From: Pseudorhodoferax aquiterrae
GTDB taxonomy: Bacteria; Pseudomonadota; Gammaproteobacteria; Burkholderiales; Burkholderiaceae_C
NCBI RefSeq assembly: GCF_014652235.1
Contig: NZ_BMYK01000001.1
Location: forward strand, 1 to 64,000
Direction: 5' to 3'
DNA length: 64,000 bases
Below are positions 16,261 to 24,411 of this stretch, piece by piece. Each line of letters begins with the position of its first letter. Positions within the stretch are counted from its first letter, which is position 1. Made by a program: the position numbers and the translations under genes. The notes beneath the pieces are model-generated. The model was not told the origin of the DNA, did no database searches, and was given only the letters and a program-made list of their open reading frames with translations.

Positions 16261-17718
16261 ATGCCCCCGAGGCCCTTCGTTCCCCGCCTGCAGCACCTTC
16301 GTCGCCCCGTGGCGGCGCTGCTGAGCGCACAGCTCATGCTCTCGGCCTGCGCGGCCCAGGCGCCGGGCGCCGCGCTCTGGCCGCAACCGGCAGAGTTGCC
16401 GGTGGCGGGCGGCACGGGGCCGGCCCAGCTGCCCGCCTTCGCGCCCTTGCAGGTGCGCCCGAACTTCCGCGCGCCGAGCGCGGCCCATTGCGCCCGGCCG
16501 CCGCAGATGCACGAGGTGCCGGGCCAGGGCGGTGGACAGGAGTTGGCATCGTCCAAGGCCCTGTCGCGGCCCCGCCTGGCGGCGGCCCCAGCGCCGGCCG
16601 CTGAAGCCGCCCTGGTCGAACGTGCGGATGCCGCACCGGCCGGAGCGCGGGCCTCCAGCGGCGCGGAGAAGGAGGCGCCGCAGCGCCAGCGCCCGCCGGG
16701 CCCAGTGACGGCCGGCGTGGTCGACGACAACGCCGACTTCGCCGAGTACCTGGCCTTCCGCGCGCGCACCCAGGTGGCGCACCGCGCCCTGGACATCCGC
16801 GAGCGCTACCTGCTGCAGGTGCGCGACGGGCGAGGCCGCGCGGTGGCCGATGCCGAGGTGCTGGTGCGCTCGCCGCAGGGCCAGGCGGCGTGGGCGCGCA
16901 CCGACCGCGCCGGCAAGGTCTGGCTGCACCCGGACGCCTTCGACGCCCAGGGGGCGCGCGTCTACGAGGTGACGGCCCGGCGCGGCGGCCTGGAAAGCCG
17001 CGGCTACCTGCAGCGCGGACAGAAGAGCGCGCTGGAACTGCGGCTGGACGGCGCCGTGGCGCCAGACCGCGCGCGGCTGGACCTGGTCTTCCTGGTCGAT
17101 GCCACGGGCTCCATGGGCGACGAGATCGGCAAGCTCAAGGCCAGCCTGCGCAGCATCGCCGACGAGGTGGCGGGCCTGCCCAGCCAGCCCGACCTGTGCT
17201 TTGCGCTGGTGGCCTACCGCGACCAGGGCGACGCCTTCGTGCTGCGCAGCCACGACTTCACGAACGACCTGGGCGCCTTCCAGCGCGTGCTGGACCGCTT
17301 GCAGGCCGACGGTGGGGGCGACGAGCCCGAAGCCATGAACGAGGCCTTGCACGCGACCGTGCACCGCCTGGCCTGGCGCGGCGACGGTGCCACGCGCATG
17401 GTGCTGCTGCTGGCCGACGCACCGCCGCACCTGGACGACGGCGGCCCCCAGTACGACCAGGACATGCAGGCCGCGCTGGGCAAGGGCATCAAGGTCTTCA
17501 GCGTCGGCGCCAGCGGGCTCAACCCGCAGGGCGAGTACATCCAGCGCCAGATCGCCCAGTACACCGGCGGCCGCTTCGTGTTCCTGACCTACGCCGACGC
17601 GCAGCGGCCGGCCAGCGGCCCGGGCCGCGAGACCGTGCACGATGTGCGCAACTATTCGGTGGACACGCTGGACCGCCTGATCGTGCGGCTGGTGCGCGAG
17701 GAACTCGGGGCGCTGTAG
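16261..17718 (+). CDS. VWA-domain lipoprotein
   Basis: 485 residues. The signal peptide ends in the lipobox LSAC (C30 lipidated). A long Ala/Pro-rich region follows (~35-155), then a beta-sandwich/carboxypeptidase-regulatory-like section (~180-265, GRAVADAEVLVRSPQG) and a von Willebrand factor A domain (~275-480). The MIDAS metal motif DATGS is at 280-284, so the site looks intact. VWA domains bind protein partners through the metal. It is divergent from the ECF sigma operon and shares a promoter motif with it, so it is probably a regulon member acting at the cell envelope. No partner enzyme is encoded next to it. Confidence 0.88.
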   Translation: MPPRPFVPRLQHLRRPVAALLSAQLMLSACAAQAPGAALWPQPAELPVAGGTGPAQLPAFAPLQVRPNFRAPSAAHCARPPQMHEVPGQGGGQELASSKALSRPRLAAAPAPAAEAALVERADAAPAGARASSGAEKEAPQRQRPPGPVTAGVVDDNADFAEYLAFRARTQVAHRALDIRERYLLQVRDGRGRAVADAEVLVRSPQGQAAWARTDRAGKVWLHPDAFDAQGARVYEVTARRGGLESRGYLQRGQKSALELRLDGAVAPDRARLDLVFLVDATGSMGDEIGKLKASLRSIADEVAGLPSQPDLCFALVAYRDQGDAFVLRSHDFTNDLGAFQRVLDRLQADGGGDEPEAMNEALHATVHRLAWRGDGATRMVLLLADAPPHLDDGGPQYDQDMQAALGKGIKVFSVGASGLNPQGEYIQRQIAQYTGGRFVFLTYADAQRPASGPGRETVHDVRNYSVDTLDRLIVRLVREELGAL

Positions 17719-17732
17719 GCGGCCTGTAGCGC

Positions 17733-18071
17733 TCAGGGCGCGGGCTGCTGGGCCAGCACCCATTCGGCCAGGGCACTGGCCTCGGCCGCGCTGACCTGCG
17801 GCTGGCGCGGCATGATGACATTGCCCCAGGTGCCCACGCTGCCCTGCACGATCTTCGCGCTGAGCCGGGCTGCGGCGCCGGGGTCGCCACGGTAGCGGTC
17901 GGCGATCTGCAGGAAGCCGGGGCCGACGAACTTCGTCACCATGCCGTGGCAGCGCATGCAGCCGCGGTCCTGGCCCAGCTGCGCCGTGCCGCCGGCCTCG
18001 TTGCCGCAGCCGACCAGCCCGAGCGCGGCGGCTGCAAGGAGAAGCGCAACAGGGTGGCGAAGGGGTGGCAT
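17733..18071 (-). CDS. Lipoprotein c-type cytochrome (monohaem)
   Basis: 112 residues. The signal peptide ends in LVGC, giving lipidated C22. The haem-binding motif CMRCH is at 38-42, with M87 (VIMPRQP) as the likely sixth ligand. The small class I cytochrome c fold indicates electron transfer at the outer face of the inner membrane. It lies 71 bp after the amidohydrolase on the same strand and may be the last gene of that run. It is convergent with the VWA gene, 14 bp apart. Confidence 0.9.
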   Translation of the reverse strand: MPPLRHPVALLLAAAALGLVGCGNEAGGTAQLGQDRGCMRCHGMVTKFVGPGFLQIADRYRGDPGAAARLSAKIVQGSVGTWGNVIMPRQPQVSAAEASALAEWVLAQQPAP

Positions 18072-18142
18072 CTGGCGGCTGGGGCGGCATGCGGCGCCGT
18101 GGCGCGCGCGCCGGATTCTCGCTCGCCGCCCGGCGCAGCGCG

Positions 18143-19483
18143 TCAGCCGATCTCCGCCAGGGCCTCCTTGACGCCTTCCTCGCGCAGCGGGAAGTCGGCG
18201 CCCTCCAGGTGCAGCGCCGCGTCCCTGGGCGTCGGCGTAGAGCATTCCTTGTGGATCACCCCGTCCTTCATGACCAGCTGGATCCGGGCAGGGTCGGTCA
18301 GGATGGACAGGTCCTGCAGCGGGTCGCCGTCGACCAGCAGCAGGTCGGCGGTGTAGCCGGCCCGGAGCTGGCCCAGCGTGTCGGGCTGCATCATGATCTG
18401 GCCGCCCAGCGCGGTGGCCGACAGCAGCGCCTCCTTGGGCGTCATGCCGATGTAGTCGACGAAGTACTGCAGGTCGTTGGCATTGGTGCCATGCGGCATC
18501 CACGCGAAGCCGTAGTCGCCGCCGGGCAGGATGCGGATGCCGCGCCGGCGCATCTTGCGCAGGCTCTCGGCCGCCACCTCCAGCTCGCGCTGGTAGCCCA
18601 TCTGCCTGGCGACGGCCTCGGTGATGCCGTAGTCGGCCGCGTGGTAGGTGGTGCGCACCAGCCAGCCGATGCCGGGGGCCACGAAATGCTTGTCCTTGTG
18701 GGCCTCCAGCATGTCCAGCGCCTCCTCGTCGGCGAAGCTGGCGTGGTAGACCATCTCGATGCCGTGGCGCACGCACAGCTTGACCGATTCGCTGGAGCGG
18801 GCGTGCGCTGCGACGCGCTTGCCGTAGCGCTTGGCCTCGCGCGACAGCATCGCCACCTCTTCCTCGGAGAACGGCGACATCTCGGCCGGCAGGCCGGCGA
18901 TGTATTCGCCGGACAGGTTGATCTTCAGGTGGTCGACGCCGTATTTGATGAAGGTGCGCGCCGAGCGGCGGATCTCCTCCGGGCCGCTGCAGACGCTGCC
19001 GAAGCTCAGCTCCTCGAAAGGCATGTGCGGCAGCGTGTTGTCGCCCAAAGCGCCGATGGTCGTGATCTCCTGCGAGCCGGCCAGGTAGCGCGGCCCCGGG
19101 AACTCGCCCGCGTCGATGGCGTTGCGCAGCACCACGTCCAGCCGTGGCTTGGCAGCGGCCGCGCCGATGGCCGAGGTCCAGCCCATGTCCAGGTAGCGCC
19201 TGGCCACGCGCACGCACCAGAGCATGTGCTCCTCCGGCGGCATGAACTGGATGGCGGCCAGCGAAGGCTGGTCGTTCCAGGAGAAGTGCGTGTGGGCCTC
19301 GGTCATGCCGGGCATCAGGAAGCGGCCGCGGCCTTCGAACACGCGGGCGCCTTCGGTCTGGACTTTCCCAGGCGCGCGCACCACCTGGAGGATCTTCTTG
19401 TCCTCGACCAGCACCTCGCCCAGATACGGGTCCTCGCCGGTGCCGTCGAAGATGCGAACGTTCGTGAATGCATACCGTGTCAT
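18143..19483 (-). CDS. Metal-dependent amidohydrolase (imidazolonepropionase / Xaa-Pro peptidase-like)
   Basis: 446 residues with the amidohydrolase TIM-barrel ligand set: H64xH66 (TEAHTHF), a likely carboxylated K187 (HLKINLSG), H227 (AAHARS), H247 (VYHASF) and D323 (GGDYGF). This matches the binuclear subgroup that hydrolyses cyclic amides or N-acyl/peptide bonds. The start has GGAGACAGAG upstream on its strand. It is 55 bp downstream of the alpha/beta hydrolase in the same direction, which suggests one catabolic operon with the FAH-family enzyme. The substrate is unknown. Confidence 0.9.
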   Translation of the reverse strand: MTRYAFTNVRIFDGTGEDPYLGEVLVEDKKILQVVRAPGKVQTEGARVFEGRGRFLMPGMTEAHTHFSWNDQPSLAAIQFMPPEEHMLWCVRVARRYLDMGWTSAIGAAAAKPRLDVVLRNAIDAGEFPGPRYLAGSQEITTIGALGDNTLPHMPFEELSFGSVCSGPEEIRRSARTFIKYGVDHLKINLSGEYIAGLPAEMSPFSEEEVAMLSREAKRYGKRVAAHARSSESVKLCVRHGIEMVYHASFADEEALDMLEAHKDKHFVAPGIGWLVRTTYHAADYGITEAVARQMGYQRELEVAAESLRKMRRRGIRILPGGDYGFAWMPHGTNANDLQYFVDYIGMTPKEALLSATALGGQIMMQPDTLGQLRAGYTADLLLVDGDPLQDLSILTDPARIQLVMKDGVIHKECSTPTPRDAALHLEGADFPLREEGVKEALAEIG

Positions 19484-19538
19484 CTCTGTCTCCTTGACCT
19501 GTGGTCACGTGAGGTTCCCGGCCGGGCCGGGAGCGTGT

Positions 19539-20321
19539 TCAGCGCAGCCGCGCGTAAAACCTTGCGAGTTCCTGGGCGCAGCGTTGCGGCTGCTCCAGGG
19601 TGGTCCAGTGGCCGCAGCCGGGCAGCACCACCACGGCGGCGTCACCGATGCGCCTGGCCATGGCTTCGACGTTGGCCGCAGGGGCCACACCGTCCTGGTC
19701 GCCGGTCACCAGCAGCACGGGCACGGCGATGGCCTCCAGCGCCGCGGACTGCGCAGCGGCCAGCGCCTCGCAGCTTTGGGCGTAGCCCTCGCCGCTCTGG
19801 CGCATGATGAGCTCGCGCACAGCGGCCAGCACCGCCGGCCGCTCGGCCTGGGTCTCCTGGCTCGTGGCGCCCCGCACGATGGCATCGGCGATCTCCTGCA
19901 TGGCGACCGCGCCCTGGCGGGCGAGCGCGGCACGTGCCCGGATGCCCGGACGGCCCGCCTCAGGCGGCGCCACCAGGGGACCGAACAGCGCGAGCGAGCG
20001 CACCAGCTGCGGATACGCCACGGCCAGGTGCTGGGCCACGATGGTGCCCAACGAGTGCGCGACCACATGCACCGACGGCAGTTCCAACCGCTGCAGCAGT
20101 GCGGCCATGGTCTCCACCAGGCTCTCGATGGACAGCGGAGCGGCCGCCAGCGCGGAGCGTGCGCTGCCGGGCAGATCGGGTGCGATGCGCTGGAACGCCT
20201 GCAGCGCGCCCGCGATGGGCGTCCACACATTGGACGAGCCGCCCAGGCCGTGGATGCACAGAACCGCGTCGCCTTCGCCGGTGATCTCGACGGCCAGGCC
20301 GTTGATGAGCTGCGTGGCCAT
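19539..20321 (-). CDS. Alpha/beta-fold hydrolase
   Basis: 260 residues. The oxyanion motif HGLGGSS is at 24-30, the nucleophile is S90 in AHSLG, the acid lies in TGDQDG (D208 or D210) and the catalytic His is H238 in GCGHWT. The enzyme resembles ester and C-C hydrolases of the 3-oxoadipate enol-lactonase type. The start is 2 bp after the FAH-gene stop, so the two are tightly coupled. Together they could act successively in ring-fission or lactone breakdown. Confidence 0.92.
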   Translation of the reverse strand: MATQLINGLAVEITGEGDAVLCIHGLGGSSNVWTPIAGALQAFQRIAPDLPGSARSALAAAPLSIESLVETMAALLQRLELPSVHVVAHSLGTIVAQHLAVAYPQLVRSLALFGPLVAPPEAGRPGIRARAALARQGAVAMQEIADAIVRGATSQETQAERPAVLAAVRELIMRQSGEGYAQSCEALAAAQSAALEAIAVPVLLVTGDQDGVAPAANVEAMARRIGDAAVVVLPGCGHWTTLEQPQRCAQELARFYARLR

Positions 20322-20323
20322 GC

Positions 20324-21193
20324 TCAGACGAACCGGTTCTCGATGGCGCCCAGGCCATCCACCTCGATGCGCACGACGTCGCCGGCGCGCAGGTAGCGCG
20401 GCGGTTGCAGGCCCATGCCCACGCCGGCGGGGGTGCCGGTGGCGATGACGTCGCCCGGGTACAGCGTGATGCCGCGCGAGACGGTCTCGATCAGCGTCGG
20501 GATGTCGAAGATCATGTTCTCGGTCGGGCCGTCCTGGCGCAGCTCGCCGTTGACCCAGCAGCGCACGCGCGTCTTCGTGCCGTCCAGTTCGTCGGCCGTG
20601 ACGATCCAAGGGCCCATGGGGCAGAAGGTGTCGAACGACTTGCCCATGTCCCACTGCTGGTGGCGCATCTGCACGTCGCGCGCGGTCACGTCGTTGACGA
20701 TGGTGTAGCCGAACACATGCGCCAGCGCGGCGGCTCTGGGAATGTTCTTGCCGCCCTTGCCGATGACGACCGCCAGCTCGGCCTCGTAGTCGATCTGCTC
20801 GGACACCTCGCTCGGAACGTGCACCGCGTCGTGCGGACCCACGACGCACTCGGGCACCTTGGTGAAGACGATGGGCCAGGATGCGGGGTTGGCGTCGTTG
20901 TCCTTGAACACCGAGGCCGACAGCTCCTTGGCATGCGCGTGGTAGTTGCGGCCCACGCACCAGAGGTTGCGGCGCGGCCTGGGCAGCGGTGCGTCCAGCT
21001 GCACCTCCTTGACCTTGAAGCGGCGCTCCGTTGTCGCCGGTAGCGGCCTGCCTTCGGCCAGTGCTGCGATGAGGGGAAGGACGCCGTAGGCGGCCTCGGC
21101 GCGTGGCATGTCGAGCGCGGTGATGGTGTGTCCGTCGGGGTCGACCAAGCCCACATGGGCGTGGCCATCGGCGAGGAATGCGGCAAGTCGCAT
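20324..21193 (-). CDS. Fumarylacetoacetate hydrolase-family protein
   Basis: 289 residues with a FAH domain in the C-terminal two thirds. The divalent-metal ligands E137, E139 (DYEAELAVVIG) and D168 (VNDVTARD) are present, as is the terminal TGTPAGVG block. The family cleaves or decarboxylates beta-diketo acids in aromatic degradation (FAH, HpcE, 2-keto-4-pentenoate hydratase relatives). It is first gene of the minus-strand run to the alpha/beta hydrolase and amidohydrolase, and divergent from an AraC regulator. Confidence 0.92.
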   Translation of the reverse strand: MRLAAFLADGHAHVGLVDPDGHTITALDMPRAEAAYGVLPLIAALAEGRPLPATTERRFKVKEVQLDAPLPRPRRNLWCVGRNYHAHAKELSASVFKDNDANPASWPIVFTKVPECVVGPHDAVHVPSEVSEQIDYEAELAVVIGKGGKNIPRAAALAHVFGYTIVNDVTARDVQMRHQQWDMGKSFDTFCPMGPWIVTADELDGTKTRVRCWVNGELRQDGPTENMIFDIPTLIETVSRGITLYPGDVIATGTPAGVGMGLQPPRYLRAGDVVRIEVDGLGAIENRFV

Positions 21194-21290
21194 GGGGTGC
21201 TCCAGAAAGTTGCGGGGCGGCCTGCCTGTCCGGTGTGCCGGGCGGTGCAGGACGTTGGCAAAACTGTAGGCGCCGGTCCTCCCGCGCGCT

Positions 21291-21317
21291 TATCGCAACG
21301 TCTGCCGGCGTATCGCA
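21291..21317. promoter_or_regulatory. Direct repeat, candidate AraC-type operator
   Basis: TATCGCA occurs at 21291-21297 and again at 21311-21317, two helical turns apart, in the 217-bp gap between the FAH operon and the AraC gene. AraC-family proteins typically bind direct half-sites ~20 bp apart. The assignment to this regulator is inference. Confidence 0.45.
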
Positions 21318-21410
21318 GAGTCAGGTGGGTTTCTCAGGGCTTACCCGAGGAGGCCGCCGTGGACGGCGGAACGCGCACCAGAATCCGCGCCACGTTGTGG
21401 GAGCTTGGGC

Positions 21411-22259
21411 ATGGCAGAGGCGTATGCACTTCACGAAGGAGCCTTCGGCACGGCCATCGTGCTGGAGCTGCGGGGCAACCTGGTGCCGCACGCGCATTCC
21501 GAAGCGCAGATCGCGTTCTGGCTGGGCGGGGCCCGCGGCACGGCCCGCGTCGGTGACGAGCGCGTCGAGTATGGCGAAGACCTGGCCCTGGGTGTGAACG
21601 CCTTCGAGTCGCACGACTTCACGATGCGCGAGGAGGGCGGCGTCGCGGTGTTCCTCGTCTTCATGGTGCGCCACGCCTGGCTCAAGGAGCGGGCCGACGC
21701 CGCGGGCCGCGGCCTGCGCTTCGCGACCCCGCGGGTGCACATCGACGCCGGCCTGCGCCGTGCCTGCTGGCAGGTGCTGGACCTGATCCTGTCGGCACAG
21801 TCCCCGCGCGCCGCGGTGGACGACCAGGTGGAGCGCTTGCTGGAGGCGGCCACCGATGCGGCCAACGAGGTGGGGCCACGGCCGCACATCGCGCTGGGTG
21901 CGTCGCTGGACCACCGCCTGCGCGCGGTCATCGCGCACATGCGTGCGCATGTCTCCGACAAGGCCACCATCGACGAGGTCGCGGGCCGCGTCGGGCTGTC
22001 GCGCGGTCACTTGTTCGCCCTGTTCCGCGACCAGTTGAACACGACGCCCCAGGTGTTCTGGAGCGCGGTCCGCGTGGAGGAGGCGATGCGGCGGGTCGGC
22101 GAGGGCGCGCCGCTCACCGACGTCGCGCTGGATCTCGGGTTCTCGGCGCCCGGCAACTTCTCGCGCTTCTTCAAGGAGCACACCGGCGTGTCGCCGTCGA
22201 TCTTTCGGCGCGCCGTGCGCGCGCCGATGCCGTCCACCGTGACAGGGGTGCCGCGCTAG
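21411..22259 (+). CDS. AraC-family transcriptional regulator
   Basis: 282 residues. An N-terminal cupin-like sensing region (~1-150) precedes a C-terminal double helix-turn-helix (~185-280: TIDEVAGRVGLSRGHLFALF and the GFSAPGNFSRFFKEHTGVSP signature). GGGAG ends 7 bp before the ATG at 21411; a TTG two codons upstream is less likely. It is divergent from the FAH operon, the probable target. Its TAG stop overlaps the convergent CoA-transferase stop within one CTAG. Confidence 0.93.
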   Translation: MAEAYALHEGAFGTAIVLELRGNLVPHAHSEAQIAFWLGGARGTARVGDERVEYGEDLALGVNAFESHDFTMREEGGVAVFLVFMVRHAWLKERADAAGRGLRFATPRVHIDAGLRRACWQVLDLILSAQSPRAAVDDQVERLLEAATDAANEVGPRPHIALGASLDHRLRAVIAHMRAHVSDKATIDEVAGRVGLSRGHLFALFRDQLNTTPQVFWSAVRVEEAMRRVGEGAPLTDVALDLGFSAPGNFSRFFKEHTGVSPSIFRRAVRAPMPSTVTGVPR

Positions 22260-23398
22260 CCTGGGGGAACCACCGCGATGCCGAACTCCGCCAGCACCGC
22301 CTGCGTGTGCTGACCCAGCAGCGGCGCCTCGCCCTGCGGTGCACGCCCGGCCTGGCCCGGCATGTTCGGCCAGTCCAGCCGGCCGAGCCCCGGAACCTCC
22401 AGCGGCGCGAACACGCCCGCATGCCGTGCCTGCGCGCTCTGCGGCAGGTCCTGGGGCGGCGCGGCGCGCGCGTGCAGCACGTCGTGGCGGCGCAGCAGGG
22501 CCTCCCAATCGGCCACGGTCTGGGTGGCGATCTGGGCGGCCAGCGCGCCGTTGAGCTCGGCCGCGCGCGGGATGCGGCCCGCGCTCGTGGCCAGGCCCGG
22601 ATCCGCCAGCCAGTCGTGCCGGTCCAGCGCCTCGGCGAGGCGGCGGAACATGGCGTCGTCCAGCATGCTCACGTACAGGTGGCCGTCGCTGGCGCGGAAC
22701 AGGCCGGTCGGCACGTTGAAGGCCGCGGCCTCGGCCTGCGGAAACATCGCGGCGTCCAGCACCACATAGCTCTGCAGCGCGGCGGCCGTCTCCAGCATCG
22801 AGACCTGCACATGGCGACCTTTGCCCGTGCGTGCGGCGCGCACCAGCGCGGCCATGGCGTTCTGCGCGGCCTGCAGGCCGGTGGCGATGTCCACGAGGAA
22901 CAAGCCGATGCGGCGCGGCGTGCCCTGGGCGTCGCGGTTCAGATGCATGAGGCCGGTGGCCGCCTGCATGGTGGTGTCCAGGGCGGGCAGCTGCGCATCG
23001 GGGCCGGTCGCGCCGTGGCCCGAGATCGAGACGTAGACCAGGCCCGGCCGTTGCGCCACGAGTTCGGCGTAGCCCACGCCCATGCGCTCGACCACGCCGG
23101 GCCGGTAGTTCTGCACCACCACATCGGCCTGCGCTGCAAGCGCGCGCAGTGCGGCGCGGCCGGTTTCGTTGCGCGTGTCCAGCACCACGCTTTCCTTGCC
23201 CAGGTTGTAGGCGATCGAGATGGCGGTATGGCCGGCGCGCGCGCGCCCCATCTGGCGGCTCCAGTCGCCCTGCGGCGGCTCGACCTTGACCACGCGCGCG
23301 CCCTGCTGGCGCAGCAGCAGGCCGCAGTGCGGGCCGGCGATGCCCTGGGACAGATCGAGCACGGTCAGGCCGTGCAGCGGGAGGTCTTCTGCGTTCAT
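22256..23398 (-). CDS. CaiB/BaiF-family (class III) CoA transferase
   Basis: 380 residues. The N-terminal block LTVLDLSQGIAGP, catalytic D170 (GLFLVDIATG) and the KGRHVQVSMLE segment define class III CoA transferases, which move CoA from a donor thioester to an organic acid. The start overlaps the stop of the upstream oxidoreductase (ATGA), making it the last gene of a Bug-oxidoreductase-CoA transferase operon. The substrate is unknown; it is presumably the acid bound by the operon's Bug protein. Confidence 0.92.
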   Translation of the reverse strand: MNAEDLPLHGLTVLDLSQGIAGPHCGLLLRQQGARVVKVEPPQGDWSRQMGRARAGHTAISIAYNLGKESVVLDTRNETGRAALRALAAQADVVVQNYRPGVVERMGVGYAELVAQRPGLVYVSISGHGATGPDAQLPALDTTMQAATGLMHLNRDAQGTPRRIGLFLVDIATGLQAAQNAMAALVRAARTGKGRHVQVSMLETAAALQSYVVLDAAMFPQAEAAAFNVPTGLFRASDGHLYVSMLDDAMFRRLAEALDRHDWLADPGLATSAGRIPRAAELNGALAAQIATQTVADWEALLRRHDVLHARAAPPQDLPQSAQARHAGVFAPLEVPGLGRLDWPNMPGQAGRAPQGEAPLLGQHTQAVLAEFGIAVVPPG

Positions 23399-24411
23399 GG
23401 CATGTCGATGATGACTTTGCCGATGGCGCGGCGCGACAGCGTGGTGTCCAGCGCCGCATGCCAGTCGGCCAGCGGGAAATGCTGGGTCTGCGGCAAGGCC
23501 ATCCGCCCTTCGGCGACGTTGGCCAGCAGCTCGGCGATCAGCGCCTGCACCCGGGGCGCGTAGCGGCGGCGCTCGTCGGTCAGGCCCCAGCCGATGTAGT
23601 AACCGTAGTTGAAGCCGATCACGCTGAGGTTCTTGACCAGCAGCAGGTTGGCCGGCGCGCTCGGGATGGTGCCGCTCGCGTAGCCGATGCTCAGGATGCG
23701 CGCCTCGGGCGCGGTGCAGCGCAGCGAGGCGTCGAACAGCGCGCCGCCCACAGGGTCGAACACCACGTCGGCGCCGCGCGGGCAGACCGCCTTGACGGCG
23801 GCCGCCAGCGTCTCGGCATCGCCGGCCAGCGCGTGGTGCGCGCCCAGGGCCAGCGCGGCGGCGCGTTTCTCGGGCGTGCTGGCCGTGGCGATGACCTGCG
23901 CGCCCATCAGGCGGCCGAGTTGCACGGCCGCCATGCCCAGCGCGCCGGCCGCGCCGTGCACGAGCAGCGTCTCGCCCGGCTGCAGGGCAGCGCGCCATTG
24001 CAGCGCCGACCAGGTCGTGCCGTAGGTGATAGGCAGCGCCGCGGCCTTGGCCAGCGGCACGGCGTCGGGCAGCGGGTAGACCGTGTCGGCGGCGATCACC
24101 ACCTCCTCGGCGAACGCGCCCCAGTCCAATGCCGCCATCACGCGCTGGCCGGGCCGCAGCTGCGTCACGTCCGGTGCCACCTCCAGCACCTCGCCCGCGG
24201 CCTCGGTGCCGGGTGTGAAGGGCAGTGGAGGCCTGCGCTGGTACTTTCCGGCCACGAACAGGCTCACGGCGAAGCCCACGCCGGCATGGCGCACGCTCAG
24301 CCGCACCTGGCCCGGGGCCAGCGGCTGGCGCGGCAGTTGCGTGAGTGCGAGTTCGCTCCAGTGGCCGAAGCGGGTGCAGAGCAGTCCGGTGTAGGGGGTC
24401 GGTGGGGTCAT
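23395..24411 (-). CDS. NADPH:quinone oxidoreductase-like MDR enzyme
   Basis: 338 residues. A GroES-like N-terminal domain is followed by a Rossmann fold with the motif HGAAGALG (152-159), typical of zinc-free quinone/enoyl reductases of the MDR superfamily. The zinc ligands of alcohol dehydrogenases are absent. It probably reduces an enone or quinone, or an enoyl-CoA, with NADPH. Both ends overlap neighbours by 4 bp (ATGA with the Bug stop upstream and with the CoA transferase downstream), so all three genes are translationally coupled. Confidence 0.9.
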   Translation of the reverse strand: MTPPTPYTGLLCTRFGHWSELALTQLPRQPLAPGQVRLSVRHAGVGFAVSLFVAGKYQRRPPLPFTPGTEAAGEVLEVAPDVTQLRPGQRVMAALDWGAFAEEVVIAADTVYPLPDAVPLAKAAALPITYGTTWSALQWRAALQPGETLLVHGAAGALGMAAVQLGRLMGAQVIATASTPEKRAAALALGAHHALAGDAETLAAAVKAVCPRGADVVFDPVGGALFDASLRCTAPEARILSIGYASGTIPSAPANLLLVKNLSVIGFNYGYYIGWGLTDERRRYAPRVQALIAELLANVAEGRMALPQTQHFPLADWHAALDTTLSRRAIGKVIIDMP

